DNA of 64,000 bases from Astropecten irregularis (lineage: Eukaryota > Echinodermata > Asteroidea > Paxillosida > Astropectinidae): the NCBI GenBank assembly GCA_963971285.1, contig OZ020246.1, positions 8,291,217 through 8,355,216 of the forward strand, read 5' to 3'. The position numbers were made by a program, and so were the translations under genes. Position 1 is the stretch's first letter. Each line of letters begins with the position of its first letter. Positions 1 through 13,500 of this stretch are shown one piece after another. The notes under the pieces are model-generated. The model was given only the letters and a program-made list of their open reading frames with translations, was not told where the DNA came from and made no database searches.

Positions 1-3000
1 TTTCTCTAATTAAATACACATCGCTGATGTTGTTTGATTCAGCAAATAAATGATATCGTCTTCGGGAAATGATTTCTCGTTTTAATCAAAAGAGGGCGTT
101 ATTCAAAACCGTGCGCTCGGAAAATACGGGTGCAGCCAAGTAAATACATGTAGTGGCCAAATGGGTCCGCCGAGCTCATGAATAAAAGTTAAGCACTCAA
201 TATATTTGAAATAAGAGAGTTGTGAGAGCTATGAAAATGAAGGATTGAAGAAATACGGCACTGGACCTCCTGCCCGGTCTCTGGGCTTCCATTTGTGACC
301 ATTTTTGATGCAATTGGGTGAGAAAGTGGGTCTATTTCAGCCGCTTTGCAGAGGGATGGTTTTTTTTGTGAAAATGGCTTCTTTGACTGGAGTGATCCAT
401 ACCTTGTTTTAGGGGTGGTCAGCTGAGAATGAGTATAACTCAAAATTCAACGGTCACCCTACCATAAAATGAACAGAAAATGAAAGGTTACATGTTCATC
501 ATCATTTTTCTGTGCAACTTGAACAGCTGTGAGAGTTCTGTATATTTTTTAATGATTTTTGAAGTTTGAGGATTTATCACTGTTGTCCACGGGAGTTTAT
601 TTACTTGGGTGCAACCTTACGTACTGAAAACGGTATAAGTAGATTGCTGCGCGTGCGTGGTTGTCTGGTCAAAACACGGGTCAAAACCAGCATTTACGCT
701 GCTTTGCTGGAAACTATGATAAGGAAGTAAATGAAAAAACGGCATATATAATCCAGGCAATCAAACGTCTGAACGCGCCTTGTATTTATGTTGTTTAAAT
801 CGTATGTTTTATTTAATGACCAATATTTTCACGTACAGAGCAACCTACATCGAGAGCATTTCGATTAAGATTTGGTGCTGGTATTTAATGATATATAAAA
901 GGAATTACGTGCAAACTATGGCAAGTTGTAAACGACGTTTTGTGTCACGGAATCGGACATGTGCATTGTATGTTATACACAGTGAATTGCGTACGTAGGC
1001 CTACATGTACACTGTACATAGTGTATGGGAAATTGATCGAGCTTTATGTTTTGTACAACGACCACGTTCACGTAATCTGTGTACAAAGTGAACGGGCTAT
1101 AAAATATTTTTAAAAAATCATATAAAATCAAGTTTTGACGTCATGATAGTGAAAAGTTTCGGGGCACAACTACCCTATATGGACTTCATTCAGACCAAGT
1201 TTGGTTAAGATCGGCTGTTTTAAAGTAACCAAAGTGCCGCGCAGAAAAATCTGTGTACAAAGTCTATGGGCCACAGAACAAACTCAAAAAAAATACTAGA
1301 GGTTGTGTCTGTTGAAAACAGAACACAAGGCTTTTCCGCATATGATATAAAATATTTCTCAAATTAAATACACATCGCTGATGTTGTTTGATTCAGCAAA
1401 TAAATGATATCGTCTTCGGGAAATGATTTCTCGTTTTAATCAAAAGAGGGCGTTATTCAAAACCGTGCGCTCGGAAAATACGGGTGCAGCCAAGTAAATA
1501 CATGTAGTGGCCAAATGGGTCCGCCGAGCTCATGAATAAAAGTTAAGCACTCAATATATTTGAAATAAGAGAGTTGTGAGAGCTATGAAAATGAAGGATT
1601 GAAGAAATACGGCACTGGACCTCCTGCCCGGTCTCTGGGCTTCCATTTGTGACCATTTTTGATGCAATTGGGTGAGAAAGTGGGTCTATTTCAGCCGCTT
1701 TGCAGAGGGATGGTTTTTTTGGTGAAAATGGCTTCTTTGACTGGAGTGATCCATACCTTGTTTTAGGGGTGGTCAGCTGAGAATGAGTATAACTCAAAAT
1801 TCAACGGTCACCCTACCATAAAATGAACAGAAAATGAAAGGTTACATGTTCATCATCATTTTTCTGTGCAACTTGAACAGCTGTAAGAGTTCTGTATATT
1901 TTTTAACGGTTTTTGAAGTTTGGGGATTTATCACTGTTGTCCGCGGGAGTTTAATAACTTGGGTGCAACCTTACGTACTGAAAACGGTATAAGTGGATTG
2001 CTGCGCGTGCGTGGTTGTCTGGTCAAAACACGGCTCATAATCAGCATTTACGCTGCTTTGCTGGTAACTATGATAAGGAAGTGAATAAAAAAACGGCATA
2101 TATAAACCAGGCAATCAAACATCTGAACGCGCCTTAATTTTATGTTGTTTAAATTGTATGTTTTATTTAATGACCAATATTTTCACGGACAGAGCAACCT
2201 ACATGGAGAGCATTTCGATTAAGATTTGGTGCTGGTATTTAATGATATATAAAAGGAATTACGTGCCAACTATGGCAAGTTGTAAACGACGTTTTGTGTC
2301 ACGCAATGGGACATGTGCATGGTATGTTATAACACAGTGAATTGCGTACGTAGACCTACATGTACCCTGTACGTATACGCGTATGGGAAATTGATCGAGC
2401 TTTATGTTTTGTACAAGGACCACGTTCACGTAATCTGTGTACAAAGTGAACGGGCTATAAAATATTTTTTAAAAATCATATAAAATCAAGTTTTGACGCC
2501 ATGATGGTGAAAAGTTTCGGGGCACAACTACCCTATATGGACTTCATTCAGACCAAGTTTGGTTAAGATCGGCTGTTTTAAAGTAACCAAAGTGCCGCGC
2601 AGAAAAATCTGTGTACAAAGTCTATGGGCCACAGAACAAACTCAAAAAAAATACTAGAGGTTGTGTCTGTTGAAAACAGAACACATGGCTTTTCCGCATA
2701 TGATATAAAATATTTCTCTAATTAAATACACATCGCTGATGTTGTTTGATTCAGCAAATAAATGATATCGTCTTCGGGAAATGATTTCTCGTTTTAATCA
2801 AAAGAGGGCGTTATTCAAAACCGTGCGCTCGGAAAATACGGGTGCAGCCAAGTAAATACATGTAGTGGCCAAATGGGTCCGCCGAGCTCATGAATAAAAG
2901 TTAAGCACTCAATATATTTGAAATAAGAGAGTTGTGAGAGCTATGAAAATGAAGGATTGAAGAAATACGGCACTGGACCTCCTGCCCGGTCTCTGGGCTT

Positions 3001-6000
3001 CCATTTGTGACCATTTTTGATGCAATTGGGTGAGAAAGTGGGTCTATTTCAGCCGCTTTGCAGAGGGATGGTTTTTTTGGTGAAAATGGCTTCTTTGACT
3101 GGAGTGATCCATACCTTGTTTTAGGGGTGGTCAGCTGAGAATGAGTATAACTCAAAATTCAACGGTCACCCTACCATAAAATGAACAGAAAATGAAAGGT
3201 TACATGTTCATCATCATTTTTCTGTGCAACTTGAACAGCTGTAAGAGTTCTGTATATTTTTTAACGGTTTTTGAAGTTTGGGGATTTATCACTGTTGTCC
3301 GCGGGAGTTTAATAACTTGGGTGCAACCTTACGTACTGAAAACGGTATAAGTGGATTGCTGCGCGTGCGTGGTTGTCTGGTCAAAACACGGCTCATAATC
3401 AGCATTTACGCTGCTTTGCTGGTAACTATGATAAGGAAGTGAATAAAAAAACGGCATATATAAACCAGGCAATCAAACATCTGAACGCGCCTTAATTTTA
3501 TGTTGTTTAAATTGTATGTTTTATTTAATGACCAATATTTTCACGGACAGAGCAACCTACATGGAGAGCATTTCGATTAAGATTTGGTGCTGGTATTTAA
3601 TGATATATAAAAGGAATTACGTGCCAACTATGGCAAGTTGTAAACGACGTTTTGTGTCACGCAATGGGACATGTGCATGGTATGTTATAACACAGTGAAT
3701 TGCGTACGTAGACCTACATGTACCCTGTACGTATACGCGTATGGGAAATTGATCGAGCTTTATGTTTTGTACAAGGACCACGTTCACGTAATCTGTGTAC
3801 AAAGTGAACGGGCTATAAAATATTTTTTAAAAATCATATAAAATCAAGTTTTGACGCCATGATGGTGAAAAGTTTCGGGGCACAACTACCCTATATGGAC
3901 TTCATTCAGACCAAGTTTGGTTAAGATCGGCTGTTTTAAAGTAACCAAAGTGCCGCGCAGAAAAATCTGTGTACAAAGTCTATGGGCCACAGAACAAACT
4001 CAAAAAAAATACTAGAGGTTGTGTCTGTTGAAAACAGAACACATGGCTTTTCCGCATATGATATAAAATATTTCTCTAATTAAATACACATCGCTGATGT
4101 TGTTTGATTCAGCAAATAAATGATATCGTCTTCGGGAAATGATTTCTCGTTTTAATCAAAAGAGGGCGTTATTCAAAACCGTGCGCTCGGAAAATACGGG
4201 TGCAGCCAAGTAAATACATGTAGTGGCCAAATGGGTCCGCCGAGCTCATGAATAAAAGTTAAGCACTCAATATATTTGAAATAAGAGAGTTGTGAGAGCT
4301 ATGAAAATGAAGGATTGAAGAAATACGGCACTGGACCTCCTGCCCGGTCTCTGGGCTTCCATTTGTGACCATTTTTGATGCAATTGGGTGAGAAAGTGGG
4401 TCTATTTCAGCCGCTTTGCAGAGGGATGGTTTTTTTGGTGAAAATGGCTTCTTTGACTGGAGTGATCCATACCTTGTTTTAGGGGTGGTCAGCTGAGAAT
4501 GAGTATAACTCAAAATTCAACGGTCACCCTACCATAAAATGAACAGAAAATGAAAGGTTACATGTTCATCATCATTTTTCTGTGCAACTTGAACAGCTGT
4601 AAGAGTTCTGTATATTTTTTAACGGTTTTTGAAGTTTGGGGATTTATCACTGTTGTCCGCGGGAGTTTAATAACTTGGGTGCAACCTTACGTACTGAAAA
4701 CGGTATAAGTGGATTGCTGCGCGTGCGTGGTTGTCTGGTCAAAACACGGCTCATAATCAGCATTTACGCTGCTTTGCTGGTAACTATGATAAGGAAGTGA
4801 ATAAAAAAACGGCATATATAAACCAGGCAATCAAACATCTGAACGCGCCTTAATTTTATGTTGTTTAAATTGTATGTTTTATTTAATGACCAATATTTTC
4901 ACGGACAGAGCAACCTACATGGAGAGCATTTCGATTAAGATTTGGTGCTGGTATTTAATGATATATAAAAGGAATTACGTGCCAACTATGGCAAGTTGTA
5001 AACGACGTTTTGTGTCACGCAATGGGACATGTGCATGGTATGTTATAACACAGTGAATTGCGTACGTAGACCTACATGTACCCTGTACGTATACGCGTAT
5101 GGGAAATTGATCGAGCTTTATGTTTTGTACAAGGACCACGTTCACGTAATCTGTGTACAAAGTGAACGGGCTATAAAATATTTTTTAAAAATCATATAAA
5201 ATCAAGTTTTGACGCCATGATGGTGAAAAGTTTCGGGGCACAACTACCCTATATGGACTTCATTCAGACCAAGTTTGGTTAAGATCGGCTGTTTTAAAGT
5301 AACCAAAGTGCCGCGCAGAAAAATCTGTGTACAAAGTCTATGGGCCACAGAACAAACTCAAAAAAAATACTAGAGGTTGTGTCTGTTGAAAACAGAACAC
5401 ATGGCTTTTCCGCATATGATATAAAATATTTCTCTAATTAAATACACATCGCTGATGTTGTTTGATTCAGCAAATAAATGATATCGTCTTCGGGAAATGA
5501 TTTCTCGTTTTAATCAAAAGAGGGCGTTATTCAAAACCGTGCGCTCGGAAAATACGGGTGCAGCCAAGTAAATACATGTAGTGGCCAAATGGGTCCGCCG
5601 AGCTCATGAATAAAAGTTAAGCACTCAATATATTTGAAATAAGAGAGTTGTGAGAGCTATGAAAATGAAGGATTGAAGAAATACGGCACTGGACCTCCTG
5701 CCCGGTCTCTGGGCTTCCATTTGTGACCATTTTTGATGCAATTGGGTGAGAAAGTGGGTCTATTTCAGCCGCTTTGCAGAGGGATGGTTTTTTTGGTGAA
5801 AATGGCTTCTTTGACTGGAGTGATCCATACCTTGTTTTAGGGGTGGTCAGCTGAGAATGAGTATAACTCAAAATTCAACGGTCACCCTACCATAAAATGA
5901 ACAGAAAATGAAAGGTTACATGTTCATCATCATTTTTCTGTGCAACTTGAACAGCTGTAAGAGTTCTGTATATTTTTTAACGGTTTTTGAAGTTTGGGGA

Positions 6001-8143
6001 TTTATCACTGTTGTCCGCGGGAGTTTAATAACTTGGGTGCAACCTTACGTACTGAAAACGGTATAAGTGGATTGCTGCGCGTGCGTGGTTGTCTGGTCAA
6101 AACACGGCTCATAATCAGCATTTACGCTGCTTTGCTGGTAACTATGATAAGGAAGTGAATAAAAAAACGGCATATATAAACCAGGCAATCAAACATCTGA
6201 ACGCGCCTTAATTTTATGTTGTTTAAATTGTATGTTTTATTTAATGACCAATATTTTCACGGACAGAGCAACCTACATGGAGAGCATTTCGATTAAGATT
6301 TGGTGCTGGTATTTAATGATATATAAAAGGAATTACGTGCCAACTATGGCAAGTTGTAAACGACGTTTTGTGTCACGCAATGGGACATGTGCATGGTATG
6401 TTATAACACAGTGAATTGCGTACGTAGACCTACATGTACCCTGTACGTATACGCGTATGGGAAATTGATCGAGCTTTATGTTTTGTACAAGGACCACGTT
6501 CACGTAATCTGTGTACAAAGTGAACGGGCTATAAAATATTTTTTAAAAATCATATAAAATCAAGTTTTGACGCCATGATGGTGAAAAGTTTCGGGGCACA
6601 ACTACCCTATATGGACTTCATTCAGACCAAGTTTGGTTAAGATCGGCTGTTTTAAAGTAACCAAAGTGCCGCGCAGAAAAATCTGTGTACAAAGTCTATG
6701 GGCCACAGAACAAACTCAAAAAAAATACTAGAGGTTGTGTCTGTTGAAAACAGAACACATGGCTTTTCCGCATATGATATAAAATATTTCTCTAATTAAA
6801 TACACATCGCTGATGTTGTTTGATTCAGCAAATAAATGATATCGTCTTCGGGAAATGATTTCTCGTTTTAATCAAAAGAGGGCGTTATTCAAAACCGTGC
6901 GCTCGGAAAATACGGGTGCAGCCAAGTAAATACATGTAGTGGCCAAATGGGTCCGCCGAGCTCATGAATAAAAGTTAAGCACTCAATATATTTGAAATAA
7001 GAGAGTTGTGAGAGCTATGAAAATGAAGGATTGAAGAAATACGGCACTGGACCTCCTGCCCGGTCTCTGGGCTTCCATTTGTGACCATTTTTGATGCAAT
7101 TGGGTGAGAAAGTGGGTCTATTTCAGCCGCTTTGCAGAGGGATGGTTTTTTTGGTGAAAATGGCTTCTTTGACTGGAGTGATCCATACCTTGTTTTAGGG
7201 GTGGTCAGCTGAGAATGAGTATAACTCAAAATTCAACGGTCACCCTACCATAAAATGAACAGAAAATGAAAGGTTACATGTTCATCATCATTTTTCTGTG
7301 CAACTTGAACAGCTGTAAGAGTTCTGTATATTTTTTAACGGTTTTTGAAGTTTGGGGATTTATCACTGTTGTCCGCGGGAGTTTAATAACTTGGGTGCAA
7401 CCTTACGTACTGAAAACGGTATAAGTGGATTGCTGCGCGTGCGTGGTTGTCTGGTCAAAACACGGCTCATAATCAGCATTTACGCTGCTTTGCTGGTAAC
7501 TATGATAAGGAAGTGAATAAAAAAACGGCATATATAAACCAGGCAATCAAACATCTGAACGCGCCTTAATTTTATGTTGTTTAAATTGTATGTTTTATTT
7601 AATGACCAATATTTTCACGGACAGAGCAACCTACATGGAGAGCATTTCGATTAAGATTTGGTGCTGGTATTTAATGATATATAAAAGGAATTACGTGCCA
7701 ACTATGGCAAGTTGTAAACGACGTTTTGTGTCACGCAATGGGACATGTGCATGGTATGTTATAACACAGTGAATTGCGTACGTAGACCTACATGTACCCT
7801 GTACGTATACGCGTATGGGAAATTGATCGAGCTTTATGTTTTGTACAAGGACCACGTTCACGTAATCTGTGTACAAAGTGAACGGGCTATAAAATATTTT
7901 TTAAAAATCATATAAAATCAAGTTTTGACGCCATGATGGTGAAAAGTTTCGGGGCACAACTACCCTATATGGACTTCATTCAGACCAAGTTTGGTTAAGA
8001 TCGGCTGTTTTAAAGTAACCAAAGTGCCGCGCAGAAAAATCTGTGTACAAAGTCTATGGGCCACAGAACAAACTCAAAAAAAATACTAGAGGTTGTGTCT
8101 GTTGAAAACAGAACACATGGCTTTTCCGCATTATGATATAAAA
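1..8143. repeat. Satellite array, about 1358 bp unit, six copies
   Basis: Head-to-tail copies start at 1, 1355, 2713, 4071, 5429 and 6787; the last ends near 8143, where the sequence departs after the TTTTCCGCAT motif. The first copy is 1354 bp in the window and carries scattered substitutions; the next five are 1358 bp and look nearly identical by eye. The array probably continues beyond the left edge. Each unit repeats the same short frames (84 codons on minus, 60 on plus), but these change in step with the DNA and carry no recognisable domain, so I treat the array as non-coding satellite. A diverged single relative of the unit's second half lies at 26545-27361. Confidence 0.95.
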
Positions 8144-9049
8144 AAATCGTCACAACCTTTGAAGCTTTCAAGTTATAGAAGAGTGCACCTTTAATCTTAA
8201 GTCACGTAACTTTTGGTTGTGTTTGTGCATGGAGCTATAAATAGCTCCATGGTTTGTGTCACAATTAAGGAAAGACCTTGCCTAACATTGACTTTTGTTG
8301 AAAGAATCATGAATGATCCTAGCTCTTACCACTTTTGAATGAGGAGCTTTTAAAAAAATCGTATGCTTTTAGGCTAGAAAAATTCATTCATCCGATAGCG
8401 ACTATTGCGGCCGACGGATATTATGCATAATCCACGCGCGCGATGTATAAAACAAAACTTGAGAGATCAACTGACACAATTCGGCTTCCGTACAACAAGC
8501 ACCGTTCTGCGCATGTCTTAGGCCGCGTTCCGACGTCTGCAGTCAATGGCTAGTGGCTTCTATAGGTACGTGCGTAATTTCCATCCGCAGCCATAGAATT
8601 GGGACACGGGCTTACTTCGGGGTGCATTTTGGTCGTGTATCCTGTCTCAATGAGAGTGTTTACTATCTACAGCTTGGAGGAGAACAATCTATTCATGACA
8701 ATAGTGTTTTTTCACCACGCCAAGTAAGTAAGGTTATGAATGCTTTATGAAATAAAAATGTTTGTTTTTGTGTATATTTCAGTGAGTAGTGCGAGGTACA
8801 TGTACTATCTAAGTCTTTATAAACTAGCGTCTGTTGCGATTGCCATAATATGTTTGAAGAGGATTTCGGTTAACAAATAATTTGATGCAAAGGCTAACGT
8901 TAGGAACTTGTTGGGGATTAGTATTGTGACGATGACTAACTTTAATATGCTTCCTGAGTAATGTCTTGTTAATGTTATGTTGTTGTGGTTCAGTGTATGT
9001 GAACATGGTCATGCTATAGCTATGGTCAGTATGGATTATTGCCTATGTG
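8144..9049. other. Non-coding stretch between satellite and hAT MITE
   Basis: No convincing gene. A perfect palindrome with 11 bp arms around a TATAAATA-like core lies at 8228-8251. GT-rich donor-like sites occur after position 8572 (GTACGT) and near 8723 (GTAAGT), so a short 5' non-coding exon for the downstream Helitron frame is possible, but nothing confirms it. Confidence 0.5.
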
Positions 9050-9351
9050 CAGGCGCGGTTCTAGAGTCAAAATTTTTGGGGGGCTAGAAGAGCCATTGTT
9101 TTTTTGGGGGGCTAGAAGACCTAATATTTTGGGTTCTTCTAACACTCGCTTCTGTTTATATGTCTTATTAGGGGTCGAAAAACATGCACATTATAGCCCA
9201 CACAACGCGTTTTTTATGTAATTGGCGCTGAATAACTGAAAAAATCCAGTATTTTCAAGAATTTTTTTTTTCACTTGCATTTTTTTTGGGGGCTAGACAA
9301 AATTTTTTGGGGGGTGTAGCCCCCCCTAGCCCCCCCGTAAAACCGCGCCTG
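9050..9351. mobile_element. hAT-type MITE, copy 1
   Basis: The termini are CAGGCGCGGTTCTAG and its near-complement ending AACCGCGCCTG. The element is flanked by an exact 8 bp direct repeat, CCTATGTG, at 9042-9049 and 9352-9359. CAG..CTG ends and an 8 bp target-site duplication are hallmarks of the hAT superfamily. The interior has G-rich GGGGGGCTAG tracts and no transposase. It is the reverse complement of the copy at 49581-49897. Confidence 0.9.
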
Positions 9352-10536
9352 CCTATGTGGAGTAGTTTGTATGATCTTGTATAGTTTTGCCTCAATTTGA
9401 ATCTATCCATCCATGGGTGGCCTAGCCATTCATTTATGTCATAAATTAAACATGGATGATAACACTTAATTCAATAATTGTTTTATTAATTAATGTTCAG
9501 TATAATCATGGAGAAAGGACTCCTCATTAATTTAGGACGTCTGCATATTTACTTATTTTTCCTTTTTTTACGTAAACATTATGTCCTTCATACCTGTACA
9601 TTATTGTGCTGTAGCACACTTTTTGACTGTTGGGTTTATAACCAGTGGCTACGTATCTCACTTGTGTTTGAATCATATTCAACATTTTATGTAAATTGAA
9701 GGATTTTTAGTCAATGGTGTATATTTCTGTTATTGATTTGTTTGATTGAGTCTGTCAATGCCAATGTTCTTAATAAGATAATTATGAAAATCATGATGAA
9801 TTCTTGTACTTTTTTGCACTTGTCCAGTACACAAAAGTTATTTTTTTGTTCTGATTATGTATTGGTGTTTTGAAGTAATATCTGCATTTTATACTATACT
9901 TGGACATTTATGTCACTTGTGTATGTCACTTGAACAGCATTTCAGTATAGAGGAAATCAAACAGTGTCTTTGTACAGTAACTTGTTAACAAAAATTATGA
10001 AAAACCTTGAACAAGGTAGTACATGTATATGAATATGCTTTGTAATAAACAACTACGGAAGTTGACGGCATTTGCTTAAGTCAAGAAGAGCCAAGAAATC
10101 TGACTGATGGAGGACTTGAACCTGCAACCTCCTGGTTACTGAACCAGCTTTTGACTGACCTGCATTGTCCAGCCCTACATTGGCAGCGTCCTAAATTGTA
10201 CCTTTTTTGGTTTTCAGTCAGAAGCTATGAAAGCAGACATTACTGTATTATTACTGCTATTTCCGAAGGATCAATTTATTCATTGTAGCAACAAAACTTC
10301 AGGAATCTCCCAAAGGGGAATGTTCCGGCTTATTTTGTATCAAAACACAAAATAAACCAGAACGGGAACTGAAACTGAAAATATTGATTGAAGTAATTTA
10401 AAGAAGAACAAACCACTGACTGAAGCAGTTGAACCTGAAAAATACAAATGAATAAAAATGACATGAAATGCAACCACTAATATCTGGGCCATCTTGCAAC
10501 AGTCAGTAGAGTGGGTTAGGAAAACATCCCTTTTAT
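9352..10536. other. AT-rich flank upstream of the Helitron frame, with tRNA-like repeat
   Basis: Mostly AT-rich sequence without a gene. About 10075-10340 is a degenerate, minus-strand tRNA-like repeat: a CTTGAACCTGCAACCTCC segment (decayed B box) and the downstream CAGTCAGAAGC word are shared with the better preserved copy at 50160-50395. The segment just before 10591 is pyrimidine-rich and looks like a 3' splice site. Confidence 0.45.
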
Positions 10537-13500
10537 GTGTTTTGTCTACTGACCTTATATGTTTCTGTTTTTCTTTTCAATTTGTTTTCAGGAAAAATGC
10601 CCAAGTACCAGCGACTCCAGCAAGCTAAGACAGTGAAGGATGATATGGGGATCCTGAAGATGAGGAGGCCCGTTGGAGGAATGTACGTTTCCTCCAACAC
10701 TTGCACGTTTCTTTCTGACTTGTCTAGTCTTTCTTTCCTCAGCTGTTCTTGTGTTAGTTCTCATGTCCGCTCTCTTTCTCTCTATTCCTCTTTCCTTTCC
10801 TTTCCCACTCAAGTCCACTCTGGGCTTGTGACTCGAGCACTCTTGCTTGAGGACGTTGCTGAGAACCAGGCACCAGTGCTTGCTATCAGCAACAGCCATA
10901 CATGCCATGTGAATAAACCAAAGATAACAATGAACCTCAAAATGAACCTCAGAATGAACCTCAAAATGAACCTCAAAATGAAGCTCGGAAATAGAAGGCT
11001 CGTTAGCTTTCGTCATAATGTAAAGCGTTTATGTCATGGTATAAAGAAATGTGTTGAACAAATGAGTTATAAGAAAAGCTATGAGACAAGCTGTGACACG
11101 AGCCATGAGGTGAGCCATGATACAAGCTGCGATGTGAGTCATGAGGTGAGCCATGATACAAGCTGTGATGTGAGTCATGAGGTGAGCCATGATACAAGCT
11201 GTGATGTGAGTCATGAGGTGAGTCATGAGGTAAGCCATGATATGAGTCATGAGGTGAGACATGATACAAGCTGTGATATGAGTCATGAGGTGAGACATGA
11301 TACAAGCTGTGATGTGAGTCATGAGGTGAGTCATGAGGTAAGCCATGATATGAGTCATGAGGTGAGACATGATACAAGCTGTGATGTGAGTCATGAGGTG
11401 AGACATGATACAAGCTGTGATATGAGTCATGATATGAGTCATGAGGTGAGACATGATACAAGCTGTGATATGAGTCATGAGGTGAGACATGATACAAGCT
11501 GTGATGTGAGTCATGAGGTGAGACATGATACAAGCTGTGATATGAGTCATGAGGTGAGACATGATACAAGCTGTGATATGAGTCATGAGGTGAGACATGA
11601 TACAAGCTGTGATATGAGTCATGAGGTGAGACATGATACAAGCTGTGATATGAGTCATGAGGTGAGACATGATACAAGCTGTGATATGAGTCATGATATG
11701 AGTCATGAGGTGAGACATGATACAAGCTGTGATGTGAGTCATGAGGTGAGACATGATACAAGCTGTGATATGAGTCATGAGGTGAGACATGATACAAGCT
11801 GTGATATGAGCCACAAGGTGATACATATGAAAGGCTGTGGGTTGAGGTATATGAGATATAAGAAGTGTACTAAGCATGTGAAAGGTGTATTTACAATACC
11901 ATTGAAGCAGAAGAGTCCTCGTACATTGAAGAGACAAGTGATAGCAACATGTACATGTTCAAATAGTTGGAAGTGTCGTCAACACACAATGAATCGGAGG
12001 TGTCAAACAACTGGATACACGGTTCCAAAGCGAGTAAGAATGACAAGAAAGGCCAAGAAACATGTTATGTATAATTACAGAAGAAATGGGAAATCAATCG
12101 AGCAGCGTATGTCTAAGAAGGACAGACAAGTACATGAAGAAGTAATGAAATCTACATTTTGTCATACAAGAAGATGTATTAGCAAAGTTATTCATGTAAG
12201 ACGGACTGTAAAGAGAAGGAGAGGAAAGAATGTCTGTGAAATGTCCAAAGTTATGAAAGGAAGCAAGAATAGAAAGACCTGTCAAGTAAGAGAGGAGAAA
12301 GTCAAGGACCTGGAAACAGAAAGTGATAATGGCAATGTGTGTTGGCTTTGTGATAAAAGTGATGGGTGTAGCAAAAGGAAGATACAATGTGATAAATGTT
12401 GTGTGTGGTTTCATACGACTTGCACAGGTATTTTGAACATTAAGGAATATTTGACTGGTAAGACATTCACTTGGGTTTGTTGTAAATGTGGACATAGTAA
12501 TTACTCTGACAGTTTGTTTCACAATTTTGGTATTTGTACAGATGAGAATCAGTTTGATATGCCTTGCAGTGCAGTAGACCAGTGTTCAGGTGGACCTATT
12601 GATGAAGTGTCTGACAAGGAGAACAGAAGGAATGATACACCAAAGACAGGAAATGGGTATGTTAAACTAAGTACTGGTAAACAGTCAATTAGACAACAGA
12701 GTGGTGGTTACTTCTTAAGAAAGAGGAAAACAATTTCACCTGATACTTCAAGTGAAAAGGAGAAATGTACAGATAAACAATCACAGCCCAGAGTGTGTCC
12801 ACAAAAGTGTGAGAGACGTCAAAGTGAGAAATCCTTACCCCACACTGATGACACTAGACAAACAGAAAGTCACAGCAGAAACAAGGATGGCACTAAAAAT
12901 GATGTCAAGAGAACTGGAATTAGATCTGTAAATAATGCCAGCAAAATTAACGTGACAGGAATACATCCAAATAGCAGGAGAAAGAGAAAGGTTGATGCAG
13001 ATTTGAAGAATAAGATGAATGAAATGCAGTCTAATGATGTGGTAAAGCCTGCTAAGATACAGTGTTGTCAGACAGTGAATAGTAGACAAGTTGATCAATC
13101 AATTGTTGCACAAGGTAGTTGTCATCAAGGAGATGTACGGTTTGGAAGAAATATTGGAAAGCAATGTGTGGCCATGTCCTTGAGTGCAATTATGAAAAGT
13201 CAGATAAAATGTATGAATAATTGGGGAAGGAATGACATGGACAATGTGCTTAACACTGGCAATGAACTGTATGGATTTTTGCAGCGAAGCTCAACTATGA
13301 ATAATGATTATCTGCTTATCAATGAATTACCAACTGATTTGAATGTGTATGAAAACAACTTTAGCATGAATTATGCGGAACCTGTAGTAGGAACATTCAA
13401 TGAACAGGATTCAACTTTGGCAGAGTTCAACATGATTTCACTGAAACTAGCTATAGAACAAACAATTCAGAAATATCAAGCATGTTTCATATGTTTTCAT

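Noticed and set aside
189-7876. Repeated 84-, 61- and 60-codon frames in each satellite unit
   Set aside because: Identical copies simply follow the tandem repeat; no domain, and frame lengths are within chance for such DNA.
11003-11937. Long minus-strand frames (264 and 302 codons) of His/Ser/Thr repeats
   Set aside because: They lie antisense to the coding minisatellite and stay open only because its subunit length is a multiple of three.
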